Shown here: piece by piece, positions 48,401 through 55,900 of the stretch | Numbering within the stretch: the stretch's first letter is position 1 | Layout of the letters: the number at the start of each line of letters is the position of its first letter | NCBI RefSeq assembly: GCF_035582795.1 | Contig: NC_134367.1 | Location: 7,302,062 to 7,366,061 of the forward strand | Reading direction: 5' to 3' | DNA: 64,000 bases | Source: Mycteria americana | Taxonomy: Eukaryota; Chordata; Aves; Ciconiiformes; Ciconiidae | Made by a program: the position numbers and the translations under genes | The notes under the pieces: model-generated | Told to the model about the DNA's origin: nothing | What the model saw: the letters and a program-made list of their open reading frames with translations, nothing else | Databases searched by the model: none

Positions 48401-49965
48401 TTAAAATTGTGATTTTAAGTTAGGGATAAGTGCATAGTGACCGGTAAGAAGTGTTGAGAGTTGGTGGAAACTTGTGGTCCACCAGATTTGAGTACCAGTT
48501 CACTAGTGGGCATGTACCTATATGTAAGTTTTATTTATAAGGTGTAGCATCAGACACTTGTTATGTGAATTCCTCTTGTGAAATTTAAACAAGGCCTGTG
48601 CTTTTTGTTCTCAGTAATGTGAAATTTTTTTTCCCTTCTAACTTGTATTTCTGATATCTTAACTACTATTAGGAGAGAACTGGAAAAACTAAAGAAGGAT
48701 TTGGAAGAAGAGAAGCTGTTGCGAAGTAATCTGGAGGTAATATCGGCAATTTGAGGGGGATAAAGTTTAGAAGTATGTAGGCAGTGTTCTGGAATTTGAT
48801 GCCACAGGAAAGTCTTAATGAACCTGCGTGACTGTTTTTTTTTTTTTTTTTTAATTTTATTTTTTATTGCTGTGTTACTGTGTGGTTGAATGAATGCCTC
48901 ATGAGGCAGTTGGATACTATATAGTATATAGAAGATTCACAGTTCATCTTACTTTGGCTTTCTTTATCTGGAAAATTATTTTTAACAATATGCGTGAGTG
49001 TTGGGATGTGAGTTCAGTTTAGTGTTGCTAGATTCTGCTCTTTGCTAGAAGTATGTCCAACTGGACATGTTCCAAGAGAGAAGATGAATACTTTGCTTTT
49101 GTAAGACTTGAAGGACAAATTTATTTTATGTAATCAGAAGAAAAACAGGGCAAAAGTAAACTTTCCTAAATTTTTGATCAACTGTTTAAATATTAAGTGG
49201 ATAATTTGCCGAAAGAACAGAATGCATCTGAAAAATTTCCTTATGAATGAACGCCACTCCTTTCACTTTATTGATGAAGGCTACCTGCATTACAATATGG
49301 TGCCATTAAGTAGTTAATAGGATGAGTTTAATGTAGAAAATTATTTCAGTCTGGTACAAAAGGGCATTTTACTTGTGAAATAGTACTTCTCACTGACTAC
49401 AAAGCTACTTTTGAAACTTGAGAAGAACTTCTGGTGAGTCCTCTTTTTAATGCGTCTCTAAAACAATCAATGAAGTTGCCTTATATATGCACTGGGGATG
49501 AAGAGGAGGTAACTTCCTTTTATCCTCTAAATCCATTTGAAGAAATACAAATTAATCATGGCATGGTATGTTGCATGAAGGCTGCTTTAGGAAGTTAGTC
49601 TGAGGTTAGTCAGCATTACGTGGGGACATGTCAAATGATTGCACAACCCAGCTTTGACTGCTTTATTCAGAGTGAATTTCTCCAATATGATGTACCAGAA
49701 CTATAGGCAAATTTTTAATGGTTTTAAATTCTTCTTTGTTTAGCAAGATAGTAATATAAAATCAGCTGTAAATATTGAGCTGTCAAATGCTTCTGTGTTA
49801 TGATTTATTTACTTCAGTGTCTTTGAAATATAAAGGTTATAATTTTGACGAAAGCTCTGAAGACTTTAGATTATTGCTACTCTAATACTGACTCTCTGTC
49901 TTTTCAAAATATCCATTTTCCAGCTTGAAATAGAAAAATTGAAGAAAACAGTGATGTCTACATGA
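8877..49965 (+). CDS. CD2AP: CD2AP, CD2-associated protein, spliced coding region (exons 3-18; 5' end outside window)
   Basis: CD2AP is a cytoplasmic scaffold that links receptors and slit-diaphragm proteins (CD2, nephrin, podocin), CBL and endophilin to cortical actin through capping protein. Sixteen exons with GT-AG borders and matching phases join to 1764 nt, that is 587 residues plus TGA. In this partial product SH3-2 is at about residues 52-115 and SH3-3 at about 224-283. Proline-rich segments lie at about 289-370, the capping-protein-interaction motif at about 442-458 and a coiled coil at about 530-585. The human protein is 639 residues and has about 55 residues before the equivalent of the first exon seen here, so the total would be near 642. 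SH3-1 and the start codon are therefore to the left; I see no SH3-1 exon in 1-8876. Order and spacing match vertebrate CD2AP, not the paralogue SH3KBP1. Identity is secure; exact borders come from phase and splice consensus. Confidence 0.96.
9031..12775 (+). other. CD2AP: CD2AP intron 3
   Basis: 3745 bp of intron. It contains the 3' tail of a CR1 at about 10092-10166. An open frame of about 140 codons follows the exon 3 donor (9057-9485) but resembles nothing known and starts without ATG. Nothing else is recognised. Confidence 0.85.
10092..10166 (+). mobile_element. CR1 LINE 3'-tail fragment
   Basis: The fragment has GGGTCCTTCCAACTCGAGAT followed by ATTCTAGGGTTCTGTGATTCTACG, the 3' terminus with degenerate ATTCTATG octamers that marks sense-oriented CR1. 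Only the tail survives, as expected from 5' truncation. Confidence 0.75.
12776..12876 (+). CDS. CD2AP: CD2AP exon 4 (first half of SH3-2)
   Basis: The exon is 101 nt, completes the split Arg codon and ends in phase 0. It encodes [20 protein letters not shown] and then [11 protein letters not shown]. The ALYDY-like segment (VLFEYIP) and the acidic RT loop (NEDELEL) are the standard SH3 ligand-binding surface. Acceptor TTGAATCAG, donor GTAAGC. Confidence 0.96.
12877..17373 (+). other. CD2AP: CD2AP intron 4
   Basis: 4497 bp of AT-rich intron. A 107-codon open frame at 13501-13824 resembles nothing known and has no supporting context. A poly-A run of about 13 lies near 15283. No mobile element was recognised. 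Confidence 0.85.
17374..17494 (+). CDS. CD2AP: CD2AP exon 5 (second half of SH3-2)
   Basis: The exon is 121 nt, enters in phase 0 and leaves one base. It encodes [20 protein letters not shown] and [13 protein letters not shown]. The tandem Trp and the FPSNFV motif complete the SH3 fold and its proline-ligand groove. The acceptor is TTCTATACAG; the donor CAG|GTGGTA departs from consensus at +3 to +5 and may be weak. Confidence 0.96.
17622..17712 (-). mobile_element. CR1 LINE 3'-end fragment, antisense
   Basis: It begins AGAATCATGGAATCATTAAG and continues GTTGGAAAAGACCTCTAAGA TCATCTAGTCCAACC, the reverse complement of a CR1 3' terminus. About 90 bp remain. Confidence 0.9.
18403..18426 (+). repeat. 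T24 homopolymer
   Basis: Twenty-four consecutive T on the CD2AP sense strand in intron 5. Confidence 0.95.
20087..20271 (+). CDS. CD2AP: CD2AP exon 6 (linker between SH3-2 and SH3-3)
   Basis: The exon is 185 nt, completes the Glu codon begun in exon 5 and ends in phase 0. The segment [20 protein letters not shown] is almost unchanged from human CD2AP and is the best single identifier of the gene in this part. Acceptor TTACTTTCAG after a long T tract; donor AAG|GTTTGT is non-consensus at +3 to +5. Confidence 0.96.
20586..20623 (+). repeat. 19-bp tandem duplication
   Basis: Two adjacent copies of TAATAACTTCTCATACACA differ at one base. This is probably a recent slippage or short duplication. 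Confidence 0.85.
21676..21985 (+). mobile_element. CR1 LINE, 5'-truncated, sense
   Basis: About 310 bp of CR1 3' sequence: a GTCTGTAGTGACAGGACAAA block, then GGAACAGGTTGCCCAGAGAA, TGGATGCCCCATCATTGGAA, and the terminal CATTCTATGATTCGATGA. The 3' end is intact and the 5' end truncated, as usual for CR1 retroposition. Confidence 0.95.
23937..24045 (+). CDS. CD2AP: CD2AP exon 7 (variable linker)
   Basis: The exon is 109 nt, enters in phase 0 and leaves one base. It encodes a Ser/Thr/Lys-rich linker ([20 protein letters not shown]...) with little identity to human. It is accepted because position, phase and length fit and it joins exon 8 to give the conserved Lys-Ala-Lys-Glu-Tyr-Cys start of SH3-3. 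Acceptor TTCATATAG, donor GTAAGG. Confidence 0.88.
26433..26495 (+). mobile_element. ERVL-type LTR fragment (5' terminus)
   Basis: It starts TGTCCTGGTTTTGGCTGGGA and continues through a GTTAACTTTCTTCACAGTAG block and CTGGTATAGTGCTTTGTGT. I recognise this as the beginning of an endogenous-retrovirus LTR common in neoavian genomes. It breaks off after about 60 bp. No internal retroviral sequence or second LTR is visible, so this is a solo, truncated relic. Confidence 0.7.
26765..26792 (+). repeat. (TC)14 microsatellite
   Basis: Twenty-eight bases of perfect TC dinucleotide repeat, preceded by degenerate TATC-type sequence. Confidence 0.95.
27922..28013 (+). CDS. CD2AP: CD2AP exon 8 (first half of SH3-3)
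   Basis: The exon is 92 nt, completes the Ala codon and ends in phase 0. It encodes [20 protein letters not shown] and [11 protein letters not shown]: the ALYDY-like segment, RT loop and diverging turn of SH3-3. Acceptor TTTGTTTCAG, donor GTAAGA. Confidence 0.96.
28014..30347 (+). other. CD2AP: CD2AP intron 8
   Basis: 2334 bp of AT-rich intron with a T19 run at 29824-29842. No repeat family or exon was recognised. Confidence 0.85.
29824..29842 (+). repeat. T19 homopolymer
   Basis: Nineteen consecutive T on the sense strand in intron 8. Confidence 0.95.
30348..30452 (+). CDS. CD2AP: CD2AP exon 9 (second half of SH3-3)
   Basis: The exon is 105 nt, phase 0 at both ends. It encodes [20 protein letters not shown] and [15 protein letters not shown]. 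The Trp-Trp pair and FPDNFA motif are the ligand-groove hallmarks. The exon is symmetric, so skipping it would keep frame but destroy SH3-3. Acceptor TGATTTAG, donor GTAAGT. Confidence 0.96.
30453..32958 (+). other. CD2AP: CD2AP intron 9
   Basis: 2506 bp of intron. GTTTGTTTGTTTATTTATTT lies about 30 bp before the exon 10 acceptor and extends its pyrimidine tract. No mobile element was recognised. Confidence 0.85.
32959..32995 (+). CDS. CD2AP: CD2AP exon 10 (first proline-rich motif)
   Basis: A 37-nt micro-exon encoding [12 protein letters not shown] and one base of the next codon. It is the core of the first proline-rich SH3-ligand segment and is nearly the same as human ([12 protein letters not shown]). 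Acceptor TATTTTGCAG, donor GTACGT. Confidence 0.95.
32996..33375 (+). other. CD2AP: CD2AP intron 10
   Basis: 380 bp; nothing is seen in it besides splice signals. Confidence 0.9.
33376..33438 (+). CDS. CD2AP: CD2AP exon 11
   Basis: The exon is 63 nt, enters after one base and leaves one base. It encodes [20 protein letters not shown], matching human APAPKPELIAAEKKYFSLKPEE in layout. It ends the first proline-rich segment. Acceptor TGCATTCAG, donor GTGAGA. Confidence 0.94.
34000..34016 (+). repeat. T17 homopolymer
   Basis: Seventeen consecutive T on the sense strand in intron 11. Confidence 0.95.
35783..35875 (-). mobile_element. Possible MIR (CORE-SINE) remnant
   Basis: The + strand reads TTCCCATTTTATGG, then GCTGACACTCAG, then GGACTTGTCCAAAGG, then CATAGACCTGGCAG. 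These match in order and spacing the reverse complement of the MIR 3' half (CCCATTTTACAG, GCTCAG, GACTTGCCCAAGG, AGTGGCAG). The match is diverged, as expected for an element of that age. Confidence 0.5.
36309..36330 (+). repeat. (TTG)n short simple repeat
   Basis: An imperfect TTGTTGTTGTTGTTG run followed by TTTGTTTG, in intron 11. Confidence 0.8.
36862..37021 (+). CDS. CD2AP: CD2AP exon 12 (second and third proline-rich segments)
   Basis: The exon is 160 nt, entering and leaving with split codons (2 nt left at each side). It encodes [20 protein letters not shown] and [14 protein letters not shown], then [16 protein letters not shown]. The second proline-rich motif ([11 protein letters not shown]) is conserved. 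The third, PKRPEKPVPPPPP in human, reads [12 protein letters not shown] here, so the run of prolines is gone. Acceptor TTTTTGTCAG, donor GTGAGT. Confidence 0.95.
37022..39162 (+). other. CD2AP: CD2AP intron 12
   Basis: 2141 bp, with a C16 run at 37729-37744 and T11-T13 runs near 37988 and 38265. Purine-rich GGAGGGAGGGCAGTGGGG-type sequence lies near 38058. No exon or mobile element was recognised. Confidence 0.85.
37729..37744 (+). repeat. C16 homopolymer
   Basis: Sixteen consecutive C on the sense strand, followed by TTTCCC. Confidence 0.95.
39163..39305 (+). CDS. CD2AP: CD2AP exon 13
   Basis: The exon is 143 nt and completes the Lys codon split in exon 12. It encodes [20 protein letters not shown], then [20 protein letters not shown]. 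The LRPKSV segment is conserved with human. The earlier copy, SLRPKS, corresponds to SISSK in human, so LRPKS occurs twice here. Acceptor TTACTACAG, donor GTAAGA. Confidence 0.95.
39428..39480 (+). repeat. Compound (GT)n(TA)nT20 microsatellite
   Basis: About ten GT units pass into about seven TA units and then twenty T, starting about 120 bp downstream of exon 13. Confidence 0.95.
43201..43290 (+). repeat. A/C-rich low-complexity tract
   Basis: About 85 of 90 bases are A or C, built from AAAC, ACCC and CAAA units. G and T are nearly absent from this strand. Confidence 0.85.
44336..44389 (+). repeat. C-run cluster with C19 homopolymer
   Basis: Successive C runs (CCC, CCC, CCCCCC, C19, CCCC) are separated by short A/T spacers; the C19 is 44361-44379. 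The opposite strand has matching G runs. Confidence 0.9.
45415..45530 (+). CDS. CD2AP: CD2AP exon 14 (capping-protein-interaction motif)
   Basis: The exon is 116 nt, completes a Gly codon and ends in phase 0. It encodes [20 protein letters not shown] and [30 protein letters not shown] fits the CPI consensus LxHxTxxRPKxxxRRxP, through which the CD2AP/CIN85 and CARMIL families bind capping protein and weaken its hold on actin barbed ends. All consensus residues are present. Acceptor TTTTTCTAG, donor GTGAGT. Confidence 0.96.
45531..46316 (+). other. CD2AP: CD2AP intron 14
   Basis: 786 bp with a T18 run at 46258-46275 close to the exon 15 acceptor; nothing else is seen. Confidence 0.9.
46258..46275 (+). 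repeat. T18 homopolymer
   Basis: Eighteen T, 41 bp upstream of exon 15, in the region where branch site and pyrimidine tract lie. Confidence 0.95.
46317..46403 (+). CDS. CD2AP: CD2AP exon 15
   Basis: The exon is 87 nt, phase 0 at both ends. It encodes the Lys/Glu-rich linker [20 protein letters not shown] then KPKPVETKK. It is weakly similar to the human linker THSPEKILKLPKEEDSANLKPSE and accepted by position, phase and composition. Acceptor GTTTACCAG, donor GTATGA. It is symmetric and could be skipped in frame. Confidence 0.9.
46536..46600 (+). repeat. Three spaced copies of a 16-bp box
   Basis: TTAGTATAAAGTTCAT at 46536, TTAGGATAAAGTTCAT at 46562 and TTAGTATAAAGTGCAT at 46585 recur at 26- and 23-bp spacing, each later copy one base off the first. 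Confidence 0.85.
46895..46950 (+). repeat. 28-bp tandem duplication
   Basis: Two adjacent 28-bp copies starting ACTGTTATATACTACAG differ only at one T/C position. The near identity points to a recent event. Confidence 0.95.
47097..47281 (+). CDS. CD2AP: CD2AP exon 16 (start of coiled coil)
   Basis: The exon is 185 nt, phase 0 entry, leaving two bases. It encodes a Ser/Pro-rich stretch ([20 protein letters not shown]), a variable acidic part, then [20 protein letters not shown], the start of the C-terminal coiled coil used for homo-oligomerisation. The coiled-coil part is conserved with human [21 protein letters not shown]; the first half is not. Acceptor TTTTTTCAG, donor GTAAAT. Confidence 0.94.
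47282..48672 (+). other. CD2AP: CD2AP intron 16
   Basis: 1391 bp with a sense CR1 at about 48050-48272. A 132-codon minus-strand open frame at 47551-47949 resembles nothing known. Confidence 0.9.
48050..48272 (+). mobile_element. CR1 LINE, 5'-truncated, sense
   Basis: It contains GAAAGGGTTATCAAGCATTG, GAACAGGCTGCCCAGGGAAA, GTCTTGGCAGTGTTAGGTTT and the terminal ACGATTCTGTGATTCTGTGA. It is close to the consensus I remember for a young CR1 subfamily, so probably one of the most recent insertions in this window. Confidence 0.95.
48673..48736 (+). CDS. CD2AP: CD2AP exon 17 (coiled coil)
   Basis: The exon is 64 nt, completes a Gly codon and ends in phase 0. It encodes [20 protein letters not shown] plus E, nearly the same as human KELEKLRKDLEEEKTMRSNLE. 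Heptad-spaced leucines and charged residues mark the coiled coil. Acceptor CTACTATTAG, donor GTAATA. Confidence 0.96.
48737..49923 (+). other. CD2AP: CD2AP intron 17
   Basis: 1187 bp with a T18 run at 48835-48852; nothing else is seen. Confidence 0.9.
48835..48852 (+). repeat. T18 homopolymer
   Basis: Eighteen consecutive T on the sense strand in intron 17. Confidence 0.95.
49924..49965 (+). CDS. CD2AP: CD2AP exon 18 coding part (C-terminus and stop)
   Basis: The coding part is 42 nt, [13 protein letters not shown] then TGA, ending the coiled coil. The human terminus is MEIEKLKKAVLSS. Acceptor TCCATTTTCCAG. Confidence 0.96.
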   Translation, partial: LEIEKLKKTVMST

Positions 49966-52900
49966 GACAGCTATGGACTCAATGTTTTTAGCTCGCCAGA
50001 ATTCAAAACTGAACACAACGAGAACTGACTCTTATTTCAAAATAATGGATGCTGGTGTTCTACAGTCTTAAAGGAAAAAATATAGTAAAAAAAGGAATAT
50101 AGTCTTTTATTCAGAGAGATAAGAAAACAAAAAAGAATAAAGGTGTAATTTTTTTGCCAATATAAAAGAGGCCTTATTTCTTACTGTGCTGGAATTGCAG
50201 ACCTTATTTTTTGGTTTGCTTGAAAATACTACTGAATCTGTATAGAAAGGAGAGGGAATTCTTAATAGATTTTTATTGAATACCTGTAGCTTAATTTTTA
50301 AAGAGATCTATACTATAAATAGGGTGATCTATCTTTACAACTAATCTGTAAAATAGTCTATTGGGAGGGATGGAATAGCTGTATCGTAATTGTAGTCACT
50401 ACTTTTCCCCTACATGCAAAAGGGAATATATGATATTTGTATAATTTTGGCAGTCTTTACCCAGGGTTATGCTGTTGTGCCTGTCTGCAGTGAGAATATT
50501 AATAATATGCTGTTTATAAGTTGAGTAATGAGATAGGAATTTGTTAATGCAATGAAGCAGGTGAAACTCCTATGCATTGTAGTAAGAATGAACGATCTAA
50601 TCTGTGTAGTGTAGCAGAACATGTTGTCACTTGCACTATTGGATTAAAAAGGGATTTAGGACTGAATCATGAAGTTATGACAAAATTAACTTTTAAAACC
50701 ACAAAATGCAAGAAATACAGAAACAAGACTAGAATACAGTCTTAACTCAACCTGTTGTGCCTAAAATATTACAGCATGAAAAAGTAAACCTTAAGTCACA
50801 ATGTCTGTGCTTCTGTGTATCTAAACTGAAGTCATCCATCTTTTTAGTGGTTAAATACGCATCTTGATCTGTTTTTACAGTAGTCAGGTTTTGTTTATAA
50901 TATGTCACCAAATAAATCCCTTTGGAACTTTGATACTCTCAAAAGGTCTCAATATTTATCTATTTATACCATAAACTTTATCAGTATATTGTGTACCTCT
51001 AAACTTAATAACGTCTTTGTATTTTAATGAGTGATTGGAACAGTTGCTTTGACGGCATTGTGCTGGTTTCCAAGGCGGTGTCTTTCACATTTTATGGAAA
51101 ACAGTTGAAATCTCATGGATTGCCATTATCTTTAACCCCTGAGTTCAACACAGTGCACCAGAATAATATACAAATAATATGCAGAGTGAGGGGAGACAGT
51201 GATGTTTATTGCTGGGTTCATTTGATTAAAGAATTCAAAAACATACAGCTTTAGAAACCCAGTCAAATGCTTTTCTTCTGTTTAGTAATCACCTTATCTC
51301 CTTTTGGTCTACTAGAATTTAAATGACAAAAGCATGCCACTTAGTTTGTCAACTTCACCAGTAAGAGAAGTAATTAAGTTTCTATTCATGGGAATAGACG
51401 TAAATATAGCAATTATTTAGTATGTCACTTGAGCAAGTGACATGGAAGTGTTACTTCTTGAGGGTACACTTTTTCCACAGTTGATGCATCGTAAAATACA
51501 AACATCAAAAAGTCAATTGGAGGATGTCTGTCAGTTGCTGATTTAAATTGTTCATAAAATTTTATTAATATACTATGCAAGTATTAGGTAATATTTGCTA
51601 GTCACATTGCTAATAAGCTGATTCAATATCAATGCTTTTAACTTTTCATTTGTGATGCATCTAGGCAATTAAGACTTGAGCCAGATCTTTATATTGAGGA
51701 ATAACGTGCAGCAGTAATGCTTCTCGTCAGACACTAAACTCTTACTTAGAATTCATACTTCTAAGTCAGGTGATGAAAAGCAAGAATTGAGCCTAATGGA
51801 ATAGCCAATTTTGTTATACAAGCTCTTCACTGTGATTAGAGCATGAAACAAATCTTGGAATGGATCGCTCTACAGAAATTGTGTCTGCATGTAAACTTGC
51901 AGCAGACGAACAGAACAAGACAATCAGTTAAAACCACAAAGGAACGGTGTTCATTATTTAATGGCCTTTGTTCGCTATAGCAATAAATGACCCAAGTGCA
52001 ATGACTTGATTTAATACCCCCCCCCCCCCCCCCCTTTAAAAGTCGCTGCTATGAGTATTTTTAGCCATAAGGTTGCCCTGATATGTGTCTGTCTTGTCTT
52101 CAGCTAGTGTTACGTCCTAGAGCGGAGGGGGAGAGGGTGACGGTTTTGAAGACATTCCACAGTACAAGTTCCTAAAAGCAGTATGCTTCACTGACTTGTT
52201 TACCGGTGCTGTAAAATGATGCATGCTATCCAAACTCAGCAAATAAAATAAGTTTAAAAACCTGTGAAATGTCTGCTCAGTTCTGTTCAGGAATGTTTTG
52301 TATGCCATTAAATTCTTTGCAGGAGGAGTTCAGGGGGTGGGAGCGAAGTGTGTTATTATTTATGTAGTGCCCCTTTGAGGCTTTCAGATTTTAATTTACT
52401 CACTGGGATGCTCTGGTTCCTGACCGTCAGGATGGCTTAGGATCCAAACAGTTGGAAAGCTTACTGTTTTTCTTTGCAAGTGTAACTGAGAATCTTAACT
52501 TCTCAGTATCTCTCTATTCCTTTTTTTTTTCCTGTTGGTCCATATTGAACTGACCTGATGTCCATCTTCAGAGCCTTTTTTTTTTAAGATCCCTATTGCC
52601 ACTCAGTAACATGGATAAATGCATGTTTGAATCACTTCTTAAATATATAGTGAAGAACTGAAGACTGAGAGTATGGCATGTTTAAAAAGGATATGGATGA
52701 GGGAAAAGGTAAATGAAGAACAGAACAACAGAAGGGCATTTTTAAACTGCCAGGTCTTTATTCAATCTTCATAACATTCTCTAAAAACTTTTTGTTTGCA
52801 TACAAGGTACAGTTTAAAAAAATAAATTACAGGTCTTTTTATTTATTTACTTAAACAATCACTATGAAGATAACATTTTTCATTAATGTTGCTTCAGGGG

Positions 52901-52990
52901 AAAGAAGTTTCTGATGCAAACCTGTAATATATTGCAAGGTTTGACTTTGAGTTATGTAGCAAAGTATCTGTTGAACTTTTAAATAAATAC
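49966..52990 (+). other. CD2AP: CD2AP 3' untranslated region (end uncertain)
   Basis: AT-rich sequence without CR1 or coding signal follows the stop. AATAAA hexamers occur at 50136, 50911, 52242, 52821 and 52982, so alternative polyadenylation is possible. The human 3'UTR is about 3 kb, which favours the distal sites. ATTTATTTA-like AU-rich elements and a C18 run (52017-52034) could act post-transcriptionally. The end given is simply the last AATAAA in the series. Confidence 0.55.
52017..52034 (+). repeat. C18 homopolymer in 3'UTR region
   Basis: Eighteen consecutive C on the sense strand, followed by TTTAAAAG, about 2 kb downstream of the CD2AP stop. Confidence 0.95.
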
Positions 52991-55900
52991 AAGGTATTTA
53001 TTAAAGTCATAAATTAGCAGAAGTCTGTTAACTCTTTCCAAAGGAAATGGTAAAAACAGCTTTTCACAGCTGCCTTACTTTTGGCTGCTATTAAAGTTCT
53101 CTGAGATGTTCCTGATTGCTGACTGTTTGCTTTCTCAGAGCGATGTCAAAGCAACTGCTCATATATCTTGGGTAATTGGATTTTGCAAGAGCTGAAAAGA
53201 CAAACCACTCCCTTTTGGGTGCCTAGGCACATACCTCCCAGCTTGAAGAATGCAAACAGCCTTGACCAGCTTGTGAAGCGTGAGACTGATGCGGCTGGTT
53301 CAGGGTTTGGAGCACCCTCCTTGCTTGTTGGAAGTCACGGTTTGAATATCTTGAAGCCCCAGGAAGCGCAGATCGCACCTCTGCCTTCTGGGAGAAGCAT
53401 ATGCACGTGTCTGTGTTGAAGCATGCCAGCTTTTGCGTCCTTCAGAGGACTATTGCTTAGGGTGAGGAGGTGTTTGAGAATTGAGGGGTGTTCAGTCTTG
53501 CCATCATAGCAGAGGCTCGGGGTGTGTGTGTGTGTGTGTAGAAGCACAGCTCCAAGTGCCTAAGGGAAAAAGTCTTCTAAAACAGGTGTCCATAGCCTGA
53601 CATGATCTGGTCTTTGGCCCTTTTCTGACTTAAAAAGTTGCTAAGGTGCTACTTTTTAATTCATCTCTACCCAGTACTGTATCAAGAGCAAGTCATTTAA
53701 CCTTCCCAGGTGGGTTGTGTTGACTATGTCTAATTGTGCTTGGCTTAATTCCTACTTGATACCAATGTGAGATGCAAGGCTGGCTCTATCAATACAGAAC
53801 AGTAAATAATGCCTACCTTTAGACTGAAACTGGAGACCTACCTTGTGGCTGAGGACAGACTGAAGTTGTGGTAGCAGACAAAATGACATTACTTCAGGAA
53901 ACCCTGTAAGCTCATGAGAAACACATTCCAGGACTGTAGAAAAAATTAGTGACCAAAGTTCTTCCAAAGCAGGCCTGTGAGTAGAAAGAACATTAGGAAT
54001 TGCTCGTCTGTTACAATAAACTACTTGCTGTAAATTACTGGCTTGGAAATCCTCAGAAAAGGAGGAATGGAGTTGAGCCGATATTAAGAGACCCAACACT
54101 GAACATGGCACAAGATCAGAGAACTCTCACCCCTTACCATGGGTGCAGCCTGTAAAGAAGGTATTATTGCTCATTGAGCTTTTTAGCTGCACAAGATACT
54201 GTCAGGAGTGTAATTTTTGATTTATGAAGGGTAATGCATTAACTTGGCCAGGTTTTGATCCTGAATTTTGTTTTGGTCTTTAGAGTCTAGAAGATCGGTT
54301 AAATACAGAAGAGCAGAAGATACCTCCTCCACCAGGAGGAAGGGTACAAACCACACAGGCGTGATTCATCTGTGTGGACTCCTGGCAAAGGTGGCAATGT
54401 GGCAGTTTTGTGGGTGTGTTTGTAACCTGTTTTGTCATTTTGTGGTGCAATACCTTTATTGTCATCTGCAGGTTCCTCAATGTTAATCCAGTGGGGCAAG
54501 AAAAGAAGTAGGCTGATGCCCAAGGCTATTTCTTCATGGGGAAGCTCTAAATGAATCGGAGCACCCAAGCAATGCTGGGTAAGAGCGTTAAGAGTGAGAC
54601 TGGGGCACGATGGCAGCAGAAGAATGGTTAGTCGCTCGCCTGTGATATCTTGAGGATCTCTGGCTGTGTGAATTTTGCTTATAGTAGAACTCAGACTTCT
54701 GGAAACGGTGAGTACTATCACAAAGCAACATTTTTCTAGACGAGCGTCTGTGAAATTGGTTCATTCATAATCTAAAATGCGCCTAACTGCTTAGGCTGTG
54801 TTTGCTTTGCACTTGTTTCCTCAGTTTTATAGTCTCCTTACATCTGTGGAAATAATCAGGCATCTTAATTATCCTCTCATCTTTTTGCTCATAGTTTTGT
54901 AATTGGTCTCTAATCACAGTGTTGTCATTTTTAAGAAAATCTGAAATTTTCTTATAGCTAAAGTTACTGTAAAGATCACTCTCCTCTCAGAACTTACTTT
55001 CCTTAAATTCACATTTTCCAGGTGTGATCCCTTTAAAAATACAGCTAATACCATTCTGTATAATTAAGAGCTTTAATTTTTATCCTTGGATGGTCATATT
55101 GAAGACTCTTACGGCTTCTGATGCAGCCTTTATAACTTAACAGGTAGCAGTGGCAAGTGATCACATGGTGGTTTATGAACTGTTTGGGTTTTAAGCTAGC
55201 CATGTAGCCATTCAAGCTCTAAAAATAATATAAATTAGGTTCTGTAACAAGGGATTTAATATTTTTTTAAAATGTTACATACGTACAGTGCAAGACTGCA
55301 GTGAGTGTTTGAGGTAATATCTTTGTCTATCTAATTATGCCAAGCCCAGTGTAAATTTTTCTTTTTTTTGTAAAATATATGCTTGTAATTTCTGTGCGGG
55401 ATACCTTTCCCCATAAACTTAACTATAGTTTGTCTTCTGCAGTAGTGGAGAGGGGAAAGCTGTAACCCCACGGTGATGGAGAACCCTTTGGCCAGAGGCC
55501 GTGGGTCCACCAGCCTGGGGGTGTAGTTGCCACCGTTGTCGCTGCTTGGGCTGAGCCCTGCGGTAGCTGCAACCGTGTGGGGCCAGACTCCCTTGCAGTG
55601 CATCCTGCCAGAAATTAAAAGCAGGAAAGTGCTTGGGGTAGAGGAAGGAGGGATGGTTTTGTAGGATTTTACAAAACACATTGATTTTTAAACCAACAGA
55701 AGTCGCAGAGTAAGTAAGGCTATGATACATTAACCGACATATGGATTACTTTTTAAATATGTGATCAGTTTACCTTTTTCTACTGTTTTAAGAGGTTCTT
55801 TCCTCTCTTGTAACCACTATCTAGCCACTCCCTCCTCACTCTTTCCCTCTTGTTGGGGGCTTTGCCTCCCCTGGGGTGCTGTGACCGAATTAAATGAGCT

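Noticed and set aside
53640..53740. GCAAGTCATTTAACCTTCCC-like match to MIR at about 53687
   Set aside because: Only one short block fits; the neighbouring MIR blocks are missing.
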